Positions 1 to 9,871 of a stretch of DNA of 64,000 nt are shown here, one piece after another (positions within the stretch are counted from its first letter, which is position 1; each line of letters begins with the position of its first letter). The notes under the pieces are model-generated. The model searched no databases. It had not been told where the DNA came from and worked only from the letters and a program-made list of their open reading frames with translations. The stretch is from CBDBLK01 sp965243145 (lineage in GTDB: Bacteria > Bdellovibrionota > Bacteriovoracia > Bacteriovoracales > Bacteriovoracaceae). The stretch covers positions 2,356,001-2,420,000 of the forward strand of contig CBDEUB010000002.1 in NCBI GenBank assembly GCA_965243145.1. Reading direction: 5' to 3'. The position numbers were made by a program, and so were the translations under genes.

Positions 1-2174
1 TGGCGGTGGCCCCGCGCTGTAGTGAGGGCGAGGCCAGTGTGGCGACTGCCGGATTGGGGCAAACTTTGTGGGAATTGGCCGCCGGGTGTGGAGGCGGAGC
101 GCTCAACTCTATCGGGAGCATTTTGCGTTTTACTTGGGAAATTATGAAGTGGGTGTGGGCCAATGCCACCAGTGCCGAGGCCCGGGAAAAGACCGGCGAG
201 GCGGTTTCCGGCGCTGTTTCGGGAACCTCAGATTGGGCCTCCGAGGCAATGGATTCGGCCCAACTGTATTTGCACAGCGAATACCAGCGCGCCTATTTGG
301 ACACTTCCCTGGCCTTGCCGCCAAAAGTGAGGAAGGCCGTCGCTTTAATCAAAATGGACAACGCAATAGGGACTTTCGCCCTGGCCAGAATTTACCATGC
401 AGTGGGTGAGCAGGTGGAGCACTTTTGGTGTCTACCGGCCAGGGACAAGGCGGATGTGGTTTGCCACCTTCTCAGTGACATTTTGGCCCCCCCTACGGGG
501 GCGATCGCGCTGGTCAAATATGGCCCCCGGGCGGCCACCCAAGTGCCCCGTTTGGGCCGTGCCCTGGCGGCACTCAAAGACAACCCCCGCATTATCGCCG
601 CCTCTCAAAGGGCCGCTCAAGCGGCGCGCCGGGGGGTTCAGGCCGCGGAACGGCTCGCCTCCAGGTCGACCATAGGGCGAAGGGCGATCGGTTTCAGCAA
701 GGGGGTGGCCAGTGCTGCCCGGGTGGTGGGCCGAGGGACTCTGGCGGTGGGGAGAGGAGCGGTCGCCGCCGGCAGGGCCTTTCACAGGTTGGATCAGTTG
801 AGCGACCGTGCAGGGGTCAAGCAGGCGGTGGCCAATGCCGGTTATCAGGCGGGCAGAATGGCGGGAAAACTCACCCGCAATACCATCCGCGCCGGACAGA
901 GCGCCAGACAGGGCCTGGCCAATACGGGTGCGGCCGTGCGGCGGGGCCAGGAGCGGGCCGCTGCCGGAGTGGCCAGAGTTGGCCAGGCGGCCAGGGAGGG
1001 GGCGCAGAGAACCCGCCAGAGTTTGCAGCGGGGAGCGGAGAAGGCCCGGGAGGGGGGGGCCAGGTCGAGGCGGGCCATCGCCGACAGTGCCGGATTTGTG
1101 GGGCAGACCGCCCGATCTTTGAGACAGAGAATGGATCAGACTTTGCTGGGCCTTGGAGTGAGTAGGGTGCAGACTCAAGTTGCAGCACAAGCGCCGAAAA
1201 GTGGCCCCCCGGCCTCGAACTTTGGATTCAACGGCCTGAAGTCCGCCACCGTTCGCTCTGAGATTCCCAAAAATTCCCCCCTCAATCCGGCCAATGCCCT
1301 CAAACCCAAACCCGCACCCCAGGCGGCAGCGGCAACTCCTTCCAGGCCGGTACAGGCGGCAGTGTCCGAGGCGGCCCCGGCCGTTCCGGCAAGGCCCAAA
1401 GAAGTTTGGGACAGTGGACTCAAGGCCTACATTCCCGAAGCTGGCCCACGGGGTTCCACCGAGTGGGGTTGGACGAGCAGTGCCGGGCAAGTCTTTTGGG
1501 ACGGCAAAAAGTGGATGCGCCCGCCCCACTTGGAATATGGCATGAAGGTCAACCGTTTGAATTCCTCCCACAGTGGATTTTATGGCCTGGCCAGAAGCGA
1601 GCAGAGAATTTACGATCGGTTGGAGCGCTCATTTAACCGCCGGTACGGGATCAAAGACCCCCGTCCAGTGGCCGCCCCGGCGCAAAAGTCTTTTTTTTCC
1701 GATCTCTCCCAGCGCTTTCAAAATTGGAGTTCGGGCACTACTTCACGGGCCTCCACTCGACAGGCCTTGGAAGAGGCGGCCAGTGGAGGCCGGGCCAAAC
1801 CCAAATTGGGCCAATCAGTTTCCATCGGAGTGGGGGACAATGTCTACAACGGCAAAGTGACAGAACTTTTGGGCAATTCTTCCCTCAATCCTTCAGGCCC
1901 CGCCCGCGCCAAAATCCACTACCGCGACCGGAGCGGTTATGAATGGGACAGAATCGTCGAGGGCGACCGCTTGTACCGCCCCCTCAGAGTGGCCAACGGG
2001 CGCTTGGGCGTCGGCGATCAGATTTCTTATATCGGCCCGTTTGGCCGAACCTCGGCGGGAAAAATCGAGAAGGTGCGTTCAGGGCAAGTCAAAGTCAGTT
2101 TTAAAAACTGGCGCGGCCGAGAGGTCGAGGAATGGGTCGCACTCAAGGATGTGCTGGGGAATGGGGCCAAATAG
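1..2174 (+). CDS. Large Ala/Arg-rich protein of unknown function, 5' end outside window
   Basis: The frame is open from the window edge; the first visible start-like codon is GTG at 6, so the true start probably lies upstream. About 722 residues are visible. Residues ~1-55 include a hydrophobic, Gly-rich stretch (GLGQTLWELAAGCGGG, then a Trp-rich segment). Residues ~190-380 are a long Ala/Arg/Gly/Gln repeat region predicted to be amphipathic helix. A proline-rich linker follows. The C-terminal ~120 residues hold two SH3/Tudor-like beta units, each beginning near LG(Q/V)(S/G)(V/D), with VYNGKVTELL in the first and AGKIEKVRSG in the second. I do not recognise the family. It ends 10 bp before the next gene, so the two are likely co-transcribed. 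Codon usage is GC-rich with many GGCC sites. Confidence 0.75.
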   Translation, partial: AVAPRCSEGEASVATAGLGQTLWELAAGCGGGALNSIGSILRFTWEIMKWVWANATSAEAREKTGEAVSGAVSGTSDWASEAMDSAQLYLHSEYQRAYLDTSLALPPKVRKAVALIKMDNAIGTFALARIYHAVGEQVEHFWCLPARDKADVVCHLLSDILAPPTGAIALVKYGPRAATQVPRLGRALAALKDNPRIIAASQRAAQAARRGVQAAERLASRSTIGRRAIGFSKGVASAARVVGRGTLAVGRGAVAAGRAFHRLDQLSDRAGVKQAVANAGYQAGRMAGKLTRNTIRAGQSARQGLANTGAAVRRGQERAAAGVARVGQAAREGAQRTRQSLQRGAEKAREGGARSRRAIADSAGFVGQTARSLRQRMDQTLLGLGVSRVQTQVAAQAPKSGPPASNFGFNGLKSATVRSEIPKNSPLNPANALKPKPAPQAAAATPSRPVQAAVSEAAPAVPARPKEVWDSGLKAYIPEAGPRGSTEWGWTSSAGQVFWDGKKWMRPPHLEYGMKVNRLNSSHSGFYGLARSEQRIYDRLERSFNRRYGIKDPRPVAAPAQKSFFSDLSQRFQNWSSGTTSRASTRQALEEAASGGRAKPKLGQSVSIGVGDNVYNGKVTELLGNSSLNPSGPARAKIHYRDRSGYEWDRIVEGDRLYRPLRVANGRLGVGDQISYIGPFGRTSAGKIEKVRSGQVKVSFKNWRGREVEEWVALKDVLGNGAK

Positions 2175-2184
2175 AGGGGATAGT

Positions 2185-2682
2185 ATGAAAACAAATTGGA
2201 AACTCGTTTGCGGAATCATCTTTTTCATTTTACCTAAAGTCTGGGCCACGGGCACCCAGTGGGATGAAGCGTGGCACTTGGTGCGCCAGAGCGACGGGGT
2301 TCAACTCTGGCAATTGAAAGGCAATGCACGGGTGTTGGGAACTTTGCGCTCGGCCCAGCGTGAGCGACCGTTGGAAGGGGGGCCTCCCCGCCACTTTTTT
2401 GAAAACTTCGCCCGCCACAAACGGGAAACTTTGGCGTTGATCAACATTACCCAATGGCAGGCGGAAAAGCACACTTGGACGAAAGAAGGGGGGCATCACA
2501 AATTGGCCATCTGGGGGCACTATTTAGACTATAAGCGCCAAAAGATCGCCTTTGTCGAACACCACTTTTTTGGGAGGCAACAAACCCACCAAATTCTGAT
2601 GACTTATCCGGCCTCGGTCAGTATGACTCAATCAGACATAGACGATTTTATGAAAGGGGCCAAGGGGAAGTTGATCCAGTAA
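2185..2682 (+). CDS. Small exported protein of unknown function
   Basis: 165 residues starting at ATG 2185, preceded by GAGGGGAT as ribosome binding site and 10 bp after the previous stop. The first ~21 residues are a typical signal peptide (Lys, hydrophobic core, cleavage after VWA). The mature part is about 145 residues and rich in His, Trp and Gln. The pattern W-x5-V-x4-GV-x-LW near the mature N-terminus is loosely reminiscent of START/SRPBCC lipid-binding domains, but that resemblance is weak. No cysteines occur in the mature protein. It forms a two-gene unit with the upstream large protein, and the next gene has its own promoter. Confidence 0.75.
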   Translation: MKTNWKLVCGIIFFILPKVWATGTQWDEAWHLVRQSDGVQLWQLKGNARVLGTLRSAQRERPLEGGPPRHFFENFARHKRETLALINITQWQAEKHTWTKEGGHHKLAIWGHYLDYKRQKIAFVEHHFFGRQQTHQILMTYPASVSMTQSDIDDFMKGAKGKLIQ

Positions 2683-2698
2683 AAAAACCAACCTCCAT

Positions 2699-2727
2699 TT
2701 GACAAATAAAGACAGTTTTTATATTTC
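2699..2727 (+). promoter_or_regulatory. Sigma-70-like promoter giving a nearly leaderless mRNA
   Basis: TTGACA at 2699-2704 is followed by TATATT at 2720-2725 (15-bp spacer) or TATTTC at 2722-2727 (17-bp spacer). Transcription would start around 2732-2734, and the ATG of the first array gene is at 2736. There is no Shine-Dalgarno sequence in the few bases between them. This predicts a leaderless or near-leaderless transcript for the four-gene array. Confidence 0.6.
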
Positions 2728-2735
2728 AACGCGTT

Positions 2736-5120
2736 ATGAAGTTGTCTTTTTATTTGGCCATCCTGGGCCTGGGGAGTTGGTTTGTACCCACCGCCTGGGC
2801 CACTGCCGTAGGGGAATGTCAGGCCCCGGCCAGGGTTTTACTGTCTTCGACACCTTCACAGGGCAAATTTTTGGCGGCGGACTTTTTTTTCAACCTGTTT
2901 GGGGAACTCAAAGAAGTGGTTTATACCAACAGGGCCACTATCACTAACATGGAAGTCAACGATATGCTGGGCGGGTGGAGTGAAGCAGGCCGAAATCCCC
3001 GCGTCGCCGATGTGTTTGAAGTCGGCAATGCTTTTGGAACTTCTGTTGCCAATTTGTTGGATTACGCTGGCAACCTCAAAAATCATATCGATCTTTCCGG
3101 GATCGTTATGGACAAACCATCCTTGAGCGGGGAACAGAGGAAGTTCATTTTTAAGCGGGTACATTCCCATTTATTTGGCCTAATTGAGAAAACTTTGCAT
3201 GAACGGCATCTTTCTTTGGATGATTTGGCCAATCAAACGGGCATGCCACCCAAATTGTTTCACGGGATAGTAGTGGGCATGAAACTTCCCCGCGCGCCCT
3301 TATTGTTGGCCATATTGGCCAAATTAGATGCCGATCCCGTGGATTTTTTTAAAGGCGTAGAAAACTCTTTGCGGGAAGTGCCTCATAGGCCGCTGAGGGC
3401 CAATGAAAAGGCCCATTACGCTCAATGGGTAAAAAAGAGTATCAAAAGGAGAGAAGTCGATCGTTTGGATGCCATCAGTTTTCAATTGAAAGAAATTTTT
3501 GACCAGTTGGATTTGACGGACTTCGACAGCGATGCCACACATTTTAAGAGGGCCTTAATTTCTCGCTACTACCATCGCAGTTTGGCCGAAAACTCCAAGA
3601 GAAGAAGGCTCACTTTGCGCAAAGTCTTCCAAACTGCCCGCATGTTGGGAATGAGGCCTTCCCAGGTTTTAAAACACGCCAGAAGTTTAAAATCCTATGC
3701 CGTGATGGAGGGTATAGAATCGAGGACATTGTTGCCGGAAGAGAGGTTAGATGAATTGTCCAAACTGGTGCATCAGCATTTTATTCTTTACTTAAACGAG
3801 TCAAAAATGGGATTGTCGGAAATTTCTCTGAAGTCGGAAGTCCCTTTCGATTACCTTAGGTCTATTATCCAGGGGAAAAAGTTGATTAGCTATCAGTGTA
3901 TGGAGCAAATTTTGTCGATTTGGGATTCAACCGCCTTTGATTTTTTGGAAAAGTTGGAATTGGAAAAAGTGCTCGATGTCCATGCGCCCGTTGCGTCTCA
4001 TGTTTTGGAGATACAGACGGACGAGGCCGGTCAGAAGGCGCAGGACACCGCTTTTATGGGGGGTAGGATTCTTAAAATTCAGGAAGTTTTGGCCCCTTTT
4101 TCTTCGAGCAATAGATTGCAGAAGCTCATCACCAAAAATATGAATACCCAAACCAGAACATTTCTAACAGAGAGAGATGTTTCTTTTGAAACGGTTTACA
4201 AGGCCTCAAGAGTGGGTAATATTTCACTGTCGGATTTGGTGAGCGACCGCCCTATAGAAACTTTGCTGGAACCCCATCGGGCCAATCTTGAGATGGTTCC
4301 CCAACAAGAGATTGCGCGGGCCAGGCAGCTTTTGGCCCGTTTACTTTTGAACGAGGCCATGCGGCAGAAAATCTCCCGCGGTATCAATCTCGCTGGCCTG
4401 GCCATCAAGGCCCATCTCTATACGGGGACAGTGAAAAATAATCTCTCCGGCAAAAAAACGCCGCACTATTTGTCCCTTCGCCGGTTGGTTGAAGAAGGGT
4501 TGGGTATTCCCTTGCCCCGCTTTCTTAAAAACTTTGAAGACAAGCTCGAAGCGCTGGACGGTGTTCCCCTTTTCTCTGGCAAGGTTTTGGCCGAATTGGA
4601 TGGCCCCTACTTGAGTGAGAGAGTCCAGGCCAATCTTGAAAGAGTGAAACAACGCTTTGAGGAATTACAAAAACTTTTATCGACATTAAAAATGAAGAAG
4701 TCTTTAAATCGTGCCACGGGAGTTTCATTTTCTGAACAATACCCCGGTTATAGGCAAATTTATACCGCAGTTAAAATAAGTCGTTTTCTTGGCATCAGTC
4801 TGCAAGATTTTTTGAGTGAAAAAGGTTTGGCCCAGTTAGTGAATAGGGATCGCATCAATGTTGAACACATGACAGACGACGGACTCAGAAGGGCAATCAA
4901 TGTTGTCAAGGCCAACTTTAAACAGCGCAGAGAGAGACTCGGTATTCGGGATCAGGACATGGAAATCATGCTGGGTGTCCTTGAAAAAAACCATTTGGCC
5001 CCTTTATTTTCCATTGGCACAGGCATGTCTTTTCCCTGGTATCGCTATTTTCAAATGGCCGAGATTTTGACCAGAGAAGGTGAAGACGATTTATTTTTTC
5101 TGGAAGGAGTGGTTTTTTAG
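2736..5120 (+). CDS. Exported multi-HTH (XRE-like repeat) protein 1
   Basis: 794 residues. Residues 1-~23 form a signal peptide (cleavage after AWA), so the protein should leave the cytoplasm, yet the rest is almost entirely helical and built from units resembling Cro/C1 (XRE) helix-turn-helix domains. The clearest unit is at ~155-205 (LSLDDLANQTGMPPKLF, then LAKLDADPVDFF). Others lie near ~60-110, ~285-320, ~345-405, ~470-500, ~540-610, ~630-700 and ~720-790. Each unit ends with the A/L-x-LG(I)-x4-FL type signature of XRE domains. It is the first of four tandem paralogs and is ~60% identical to the next by eye. The last residues before the stop (LEGVVF) are encoded by DNA that also supplies a GGAAGGAG ribosome binding site for the next gene. 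No known function. An exported DNA-binding-like protein is unusual: the fold may be reused for protein binding. Confidence 0.85.
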   Translation: MKLSFYLAILGLGSWFVPTAWATAVGECQAPARVLLSSTPSQGKFLAADFFFNLFGELKEVVYTNRATITNMEVNDMLGGWSEAGRNPRVADVFEVGNAFGTSVANLLDYAGNLKNHIDLSGIVMDKPSLSGEQRKFIFKRVHSHLFGLIEKTLHERHLSLDDLANQTGMPPKLFHGIVVGMKLPRAPLLLAILAKLDADPVDFFKGVENSLREVPHRPLRANEKAHYAQWVKKSIKRREVDRLDAISFQLKEIFDQLDLTDFDSDATHFKRALISRYYHRSLAENSKRRRLTLRKVFQTARMLGMRPSQVLKHARSLKSYAVMEGIESRTLLPEERLDELSKLVHQHFILYLNESKMGLSEISLKSEVPFDYLRSIIQGKKLISYQCMEQILSIWDSTAFDFLEKLELEKVLDVHAPVASHVLEIQTDEAGQKAQDTAFMGGRILKIQEVLAPFSSSNRLQKLITKNMNTQTRTFLTERDVSFETVYKASRVGNISLSDLVSDRPIETLLEPHRANLEMVPQQEIARARQLLARLLLNEAMRQKISRGINLAGLAIKAHLYTGTVKNNLSGKKTPHYLSLRRLVEEGLGIPLPRFLKNFEDKLEALDGVPLFSGKVLAELDGPYLSERVQANLERVKQRFEELQKLLSTLKMKKSLNRATGVSFSEQYPGYRQIYTAVKISRFLGISLQDFLSEKGLAQLVNRDRINVEHMTDDGLRRAINVVKANFKQRRERLGIRDQDMEIMLGVLEKNHLAPLFSIGTGMSFPWYRYFQMAEILTREGEDDLFFLEGVVF

Positions 5121-7523
5121 ATGAAAAAATTGGTTTTATTGTTCTTTTTGATTTTAAGCACCCCCGTCTGGACGGCCAATGCAGGGGAGTGCGAAACCCC
5201 GGCCAGGGTTTTGCTGTCTTCGGCATCTTCGCAGGGCAAATTTTTGGTGGCGGACTTTTTTTTCAACCTGTTTGGTGAACTCAGAGAAGTGGTTTATAAC
5301 AACAGGGCCACCATCACCAATGTGGAAGTCAACGATATGCTCAACGGGTGGAGCGAAGCAGGCCGAAATCCCCGCATTACAGATGTGTTTGAAGTGAGTC
5401 ATGCCTTTGGAACTTCCGTTGCCAATTTATTGGATCACGCTGGCAATCTCAAAAATCATATCGATCTTTCCGGGATCGTTATGGACAAAACGCCCTTGAG
5501 CAAAGAACAGAGAAGGCGCATTTTTGAGAAAGTGCATTTTAATCTGGTCTCTCTTATTGAACAGAATTTGCACAATCGCCGTCTCTCTTTGGATGAATTG
5601 GCCGAACAGGTGGGCATGCCGCCTAAATTGTTTCACGGGATAGTGGTAGGCATGAAACTTCCCCGCGCACCCGTATTGTTGGCCATATTGGCCAAATTAG
5701 ATGCCGATCCAGTAGGTTTTGTGAAAAGCGTAGAAGCATCTTTGCTGGAGATTTTCAATAAATCGGTATCTCACAAGGCCAAAGAAACGACGAAAACTTG
5801 GGCAAGGGGATATGTTAGAGCGCGTGAAATTAAGTATTTCGATGCCATAAATTTCTCGCTCAGGGAAATTTTTAGCGAGATCGATCTGCCAGACCACAAC
5901 AGTGATGTTATGCGTTTTAAATATATGCTTTATCAATATCAATATCATTATACACCTGAACGATTGTCCAAAATTCGCAAGAGGCGCAAGTTGACTTTGG
6001 CCAAAATTTTTCAAACCGCCCGCATGTTGGGAATGGGCCCTTCCCAAGTTTTAAAATACTCCAGAGATTTAAAATCACACGCCGTGATGGATGGCATAGA
6101 ATCGAGAACATTGTTGTCCAAGGCAAAATTGAAGGAATTGTCGAAATTGGCCCATCAGCATTTAGTTTTAATGTTTAAGGAATCGGGTATGGGATTGGCA
6201 ATGTTGTCTCTCAGATCGGAAATACCCGTAACATATTTGCAAGATGTGATCAGAGGGAAAAACTTGATTTCCTACCAGAGCATGGAGCGTATTTTGGCGG
6301 TTTGGGATTTAAATGTGATCCGCTTTTTTGAACAACTGGAGTCGACAAAAGCATTTGACATTCATTCACTCTCGGTTTCCGGCGTTGCTGGCCCCAAAGT
6401 CGAGGCCAATTTAGCGGGGCCAAGAGATACCACTTTTATGGGGGGGAGAATTTTAAAAATTATGGAACTTCTGACTCCCTTTTCTACAAAGTTTAAGCTG
6501 GAAGCACAATTGATAACCAAAAATATAAATACCCGGACGAGACAGGATTTAACTCAAAGGGATATATCTTTTAAAACGGTTTATAAGGCCTCAAGAGTGG
6601 GCAATATTTCGTTGTCAGACTTGGTGGGTGAAAGGCCTATAGAAACTTTGATCGATCCCCAACGGGCCATACTTGAAAAAGTTCCGCGCGATGAGATCAA
6701 GCGCGCCAAGCGGCTTTTGGCCCATTTGCTTTTAAGTGAGGCCATGCGGCAGAAAATCTCTCACGGTAGAAGTCTTACTGGTCTGGCCATCAAGGCCCAT
6801 CTCTACGGTCACACAGTCAGGCGCATTTTATCTGGCGCAATAACTCCGTTCTATTTGACGCTTCACCAGTTAGTCGAAAGAGGATTGGAAATTCCCCTGC
6901 CCCGCTTTTTGGAAAACTTTGAATCCAAGTTTGAGGAATTGGAGAACATTTCTCTGGCCTCCCGCAACGCTTTGGGCGAATTGGAAGGCCCCTATTTGAG
7001 TGAGGGAGTTGAAAACAACATGAAGCGAGTGAAAGAACGCTTTGAACAAGTGCGGAAAATTTTGTTGGCACTCAAGGTAGAGATGCAAGATTTTGAAGCG
7101 GCCACTGGTATTCGCGCCTTTAGGCCCTCTACGAGAGGGGATGGCCACGAACAAATTTATACAGTTGTTAAAATATGCCGCTTTTTGGGCATCAGTCTGC
7201 AAGATTTTTTGGGCAAAAAAGATTTGGCCAACTTAGTGGATGCCGATCGCCTCGATTTTAAACGCATGTCCGATGATGATATTCTCCAGGCCATCAATAC
7301 CATCAAAACCAATATCAAACGGCGCAGCGAGAGCTTGAATCTATCCAATCGGGATTTTGAAATTATGTTGGGCGCTATTGGAGAAAACAAATTGGCCCCT
7401 TTGTTTTCCGTCGATACGGGCATAACTTTCCCCTGGTTCCGCTACTTCCAGGCCTCCGAGATTTTGGCCTTGAGGTTAAAGGATGAAGACGACTTGTTTT
7501 TATTGGACGGGGTGGCCTTTTAA
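5121..7523 (+). CDS. Exported multi-HTH (XRE-like repeat) protein 2
   Basis: 800 residues; ATG directly follows the TAG of paralog 1 with no spacer. The signal peptide is residues 1-~22 (cleavage near ANA), followed by the same two-Cys pattern GEC-x-(T/A)-PAR as paralog 1. The helical HTH-like units occur in the same order and spacing, e.g. LSLDELAEQVGMPPKLF near 155 and QDLTQRDISFKTVYKASRVGN in mid-protein (a block conserved in all four paralogs and the most constant part of the family). The acidic C-terminus ends LLDGVAF. Closest to paralog 1, so this pair is the youngest duplication. The cellular site is inferred to be periplasmic or secreted; function unknown. Confidence 0.85.
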   Translation: MKKLVLLFFLILSTPVWTANAGECETPARVLLSSASSQGKFLVADFFFNLFGELREVVYNNRATITNVEVNDMLNGWSEAGRNPRITDVFEVSHAFGTSVANLLDHAGNLKNHIDLSGIVMDKTPLSKEQRRRIFEKVHFNLVSLIEQNLHNRRLSLDELAEQVGMPPKLFHGIVVGMKLPRAPVLLAILAKLDADPVGFVKSVEASLLEIFNKSVSHKAKETTKTWARGYVRAREIKYFDAINFSLREIFSEIDLPDHNSDVMRFKYMLYQYQYHYTPERLSKIRKRRKLTLAKIFQTARMLGMGPSQVLKYSRDLKSHAVMDGIESRTLLSKAKLKELSKLAHQHLVLMFKESGMGLAMLSLRSEIPVTYLQDVIRGKNLISYQSMERILAVWDLNVIRFFEQLESTKAFDIHSLSVSGVAGPKVEANLAGPRDTTFMGGRILKIMELLTPFSTKFKLEAQLITKNINTRTRQDLTQRDISFKTVYKASRVGNISLSDLVGERPIETLIDPQRAILEKVPRDEIKRAKRLLAHLLLSEAMRQKISHGRSLTGLAIKAHLYGHTVRRILSGAITPFYLTLHQLVERGLEIPLPRFLENFESKFEELENISLASRNALGELEGPYLSEGVENNMKRVKERFEQVRKILLALKVEMQDFEAATGIRAFRPSTRGDGHEQIYTVVKICRFLGISLQDFLGKKDLANLVDADRLDFKRMSDDDILQAINTIKTNIKRRSESLNLSNRDFEIMLGAIGENKLAPLFSVDTGITFPWFRYFQASEILALRLKDEDDLFLLDGVAF

Positions 7524-7524
7524 G

Positions 7525-9870
7525 ATGATCAAGCTGGGTTTTCCCCTTATGTTTTTGACTTTTCTCGTTCAGGCCACACATGCAAATACTTGTCAAACTT
7601 CCGCTAAAATTTTATTGTCTTCCGAATTTGTGCCCAAATTATTTGCCGAACTGAGAAATGTGGTTTACGCCCACAAGGCCACCATCACTAATGTAGAAGT
7701 CAACGGTATGCTGGGTGGGTGGAGCGAAGCAGGCCAAAATCCCCGCGTGCTGGATTTATTTGAAGTGGCCAATGCCGTTGGGGCCAGTGTGGCCGATCTG
7801 TTCCAACATGCCGGCAATCTCAAAAATCATATTGATCCTGAGAAAATTATCAAAAATAAACCTGTGTTGACAGGCGCTCGGAAACAGTACATTTTTACAC
7901 GAACACATTTGCACTTGTCGGGCCTGATTGAGCAAATGCAACACGATAATAATCTTTCTTTGGAAGGCCTCGCTGGCCAAATTGGCGTGATGCCTAAACT
8001 TCTTCACCAGATAGTGTTAGATGCGGGACTGCCTCGTGTCCCAACGCTGTTAAAATTATTGGTTAAACTCGATGCCGATCCAGTAGATTTTTTTAAACAT
8101 GTCGAAATGGCCGTTCAACAATTGCAAATATCTAAACAAAGAGCGAAGAGTCAATACATTTTATGGAACAATAGAGAAAGCGAACAATTTGCTCAAAATC
8201 TTTTTGATCGCATTGATAGTGACCTCAATCAAATTTTTGAAAATTTTTCTTTGGAATATGGCACAGATATTATGCGCTTTAGAAACATGTTTCGCCAACG
8301 AGGCGTTCGTTTGAGAGGTTCTAAGAGAAACAAAAAATTGACTCTACCTTGGATTTTGCAAATTGCCCATATCTTGGGAGTCAATCCTTCCGTAGTCTTA
8401 AAACATGCTGGAAATTTAAAAGAACACGCAAAATTGGCCGGTATAGAGCAGAGGGATTTATTGACGCCAGGAGAAATCAATGTTTTTTTGCGCAGGATTC
8501 ACAAACATTTTGTCGAGACCGTCACTCATTCAAAAGTCACTTTGGAAGAGTTGTCTCAAAAGATAGAAGTGTCTCGGCCCTATCTTAAAAATATTTTTGG
8601 ATGGAGGGAAATGATACCCCGCTATTCAGTTATGGAGAGAATTTTGCAAACTTTGGACAGTGATTCCATCTTATTTCTTGAAAAATTAGAATCGCTCAAA
8701 GAAATTGGGATTGACAGTTCCAGGCCAGGTACAATGTTTGCTTTGCAGAGGAATTCGTTAAAAAAAAGTCAGGCCTACAATCAATTTATAGGCAGGAGAA
8801 TCTTAGAGGTTGGGGAACTTTTGGCCAGTGTAATATCTCCCACGAGATTGGGATTGTTGACAGTAAAATCTGTGGATACTCAAACTGGTAAAGGTTTAAC
8901 TCAAAGAAAAATTCATTTTGCAAGTATTTACAAATTTTCTCGAGTCACTCACATCACTTTGTCAGAATTAGTTAGCGAGGCCCCGGTAAAAGATTTGGTG
9001 AAACCTAACAATATCAAAATTGAACAAATTTCTAGAGAAGAATTGGATAGGGCCAAACGGCTTTTAACACATTTACTTTTAAACGAGGCCAGAAGGCAAA
9101 GAGATTTACATGATCTCACTCTCTCTGGTTTGGCCATAAAAAGTCATCTCTTTATAAGAAATGTGCGGAGAACTCTGTTGGGAGAAATGACACCTTCTGT
9201 TCCAGTCCTGCGTCAAATAGTCGAAGATGGATGGGGTATCCCCCTCGATGTTTTTTTGCGAAATTTTGAGGCCAAATTGAAAAATTTTGATCGCATTCCC
9301 TTAGAGTCCAAAGTTGTGTTGGCCGAACTTGAAGGTGTGTACTTTAGTCCGAGAGTGCTCGGCCATTTGGAACAGTTACGGGAGCGCTTTAATCAGGCCA
9401 TAGAATTTTTGAAATCTGTCAATATTCCCCTAAGCGAACTCAAAAAATCGACAGGTATTGAAATCGCTCCTGTGAGACAGAAAAACAATATTGGTTATGG
9501 GCAAGTTTACACGATAGTGAAATTTAGTCACTTCCTGGGAATAAGTATGCGGGATTTTCTCGGCCATCAAAATTTTTCCGATCTCGTCGCTATAGACAGG
9601 ATAAATTTTAACCGTTTGTCCGAAAACCGTCTTGGCCAAGCAGTGGCCCAAATAAAGAATAATATAAACCAGCGCAAAGAGGACTTGGGTTTATCGGAAC
9701 AAGATTTTAAAATTATGATGGGAATGAATGAATCCCGCAGAGTTGCCTTTATATTTGGTGAATCAATCCTCTCTTTTTCTTGGCCAAGATATTTCCAGGC
9801 CGCCGAGATTTTGGCCTTGAGATTAAAGGGCGAAGACGACTTATTTTTATTGGACGGGGTGGTTTTTTGA
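7525..9870 (+). CDS. Exported multi-HTH (XRE-like repeat) protein 3
   Basis: 781 residues from ATG 7525, one base after the TAA of paralog 2. An upstream in-frame ATG at 7483 would overlap the preceding gene and spoil the signal peptide, so 7525 is preferred. The signal peptide is residues 1-~20 (cleavage after THA). It lacks the ~10-residue F-rich segment after the signal that paralogs 1 and 2 share, and is the most diverged and most AT-rich member. The same HTH-like units are present (LSLEGLAGQIGVMPKLL; LSGLAIKSHLF; the conserved SRVTHITLSELV block). The C-terminus LLDGVVF again overlaps the purine-rich GGACGGGGTGG preceding the next gene. Confidence 0.83.
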   Translation: MIKLGFPLMFLTFLVQATHANTCQTSAKILLSSEFVPKLFAELRNVVYAHKATITNVEVNGMLGGWSEAGQNPRVLDLFEVANAVGASVADLFQHAGNLKNHIDPEKIIKNKPVLTGARKQYIFTRTHLHLSGLIEQMQHDNNLSLEGLAGQIGVMPKLLHQIVLDAGLPRVPTLLKLLVKLDADPVDFFKHVEMAVQQLQISKQRAKSQYILWNNRESEQFAQNLFDRIDSDLNQIFENFSLEYGTDIMRFRNMFRQRGVRLRGSKRNKKLTLPWILQIAHILGVNPSVVLKHAGNLKEHAKLAGIEQRDLLTPGEINVFLRRIHKHFVETVTHSKVTLEELSQKIEVSRPYLKNIFGWREMIPRYSVMERILQTLDSDSILFLEKLESLKEIGIDSSRPGTMFALQRNSLKKSQAYNQFIGRRILEVGELLASVISPTRLGLLTVKSVDTQTGKGLTQRKIHFASIYKFSRVTHITLSELVSEAPVKDLVKPNNIKIEQISREELDRAKRLLTHLLLNEARRQRDLHDLTLSGLAIKSHLFIRNVRRTLLGEMTPSVPVLRQIVEDGWGIPLDVFLRNFEAKLKNFDRIPLESKVVLAELEGVYFSPRVLGHLEQLRERFNQAIEFLKSVNIPLSELKKSTGIEIAPVRQKNNIGYGQVYTIVKFSHFLGISMRDFLGHQNFSDLVAIDRINFNRLSENRLGQAVAQIKNNINQRKEDLGLSEQDFKIMMGMNESRRVAFIFGESILSFSWPRYFQAAEILALRLKGEDDLFLLDGVVF

Positions 9871-9871
9871 T

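Noticed and set aside
432..1571. Long minus-strand open frame (379 codons) opposite the first gene
   Set aside because: It is a by-product of the GC-rich Ala/Arg/Gly codons of the plus-strand gene; no start signal or recognisable protein features.
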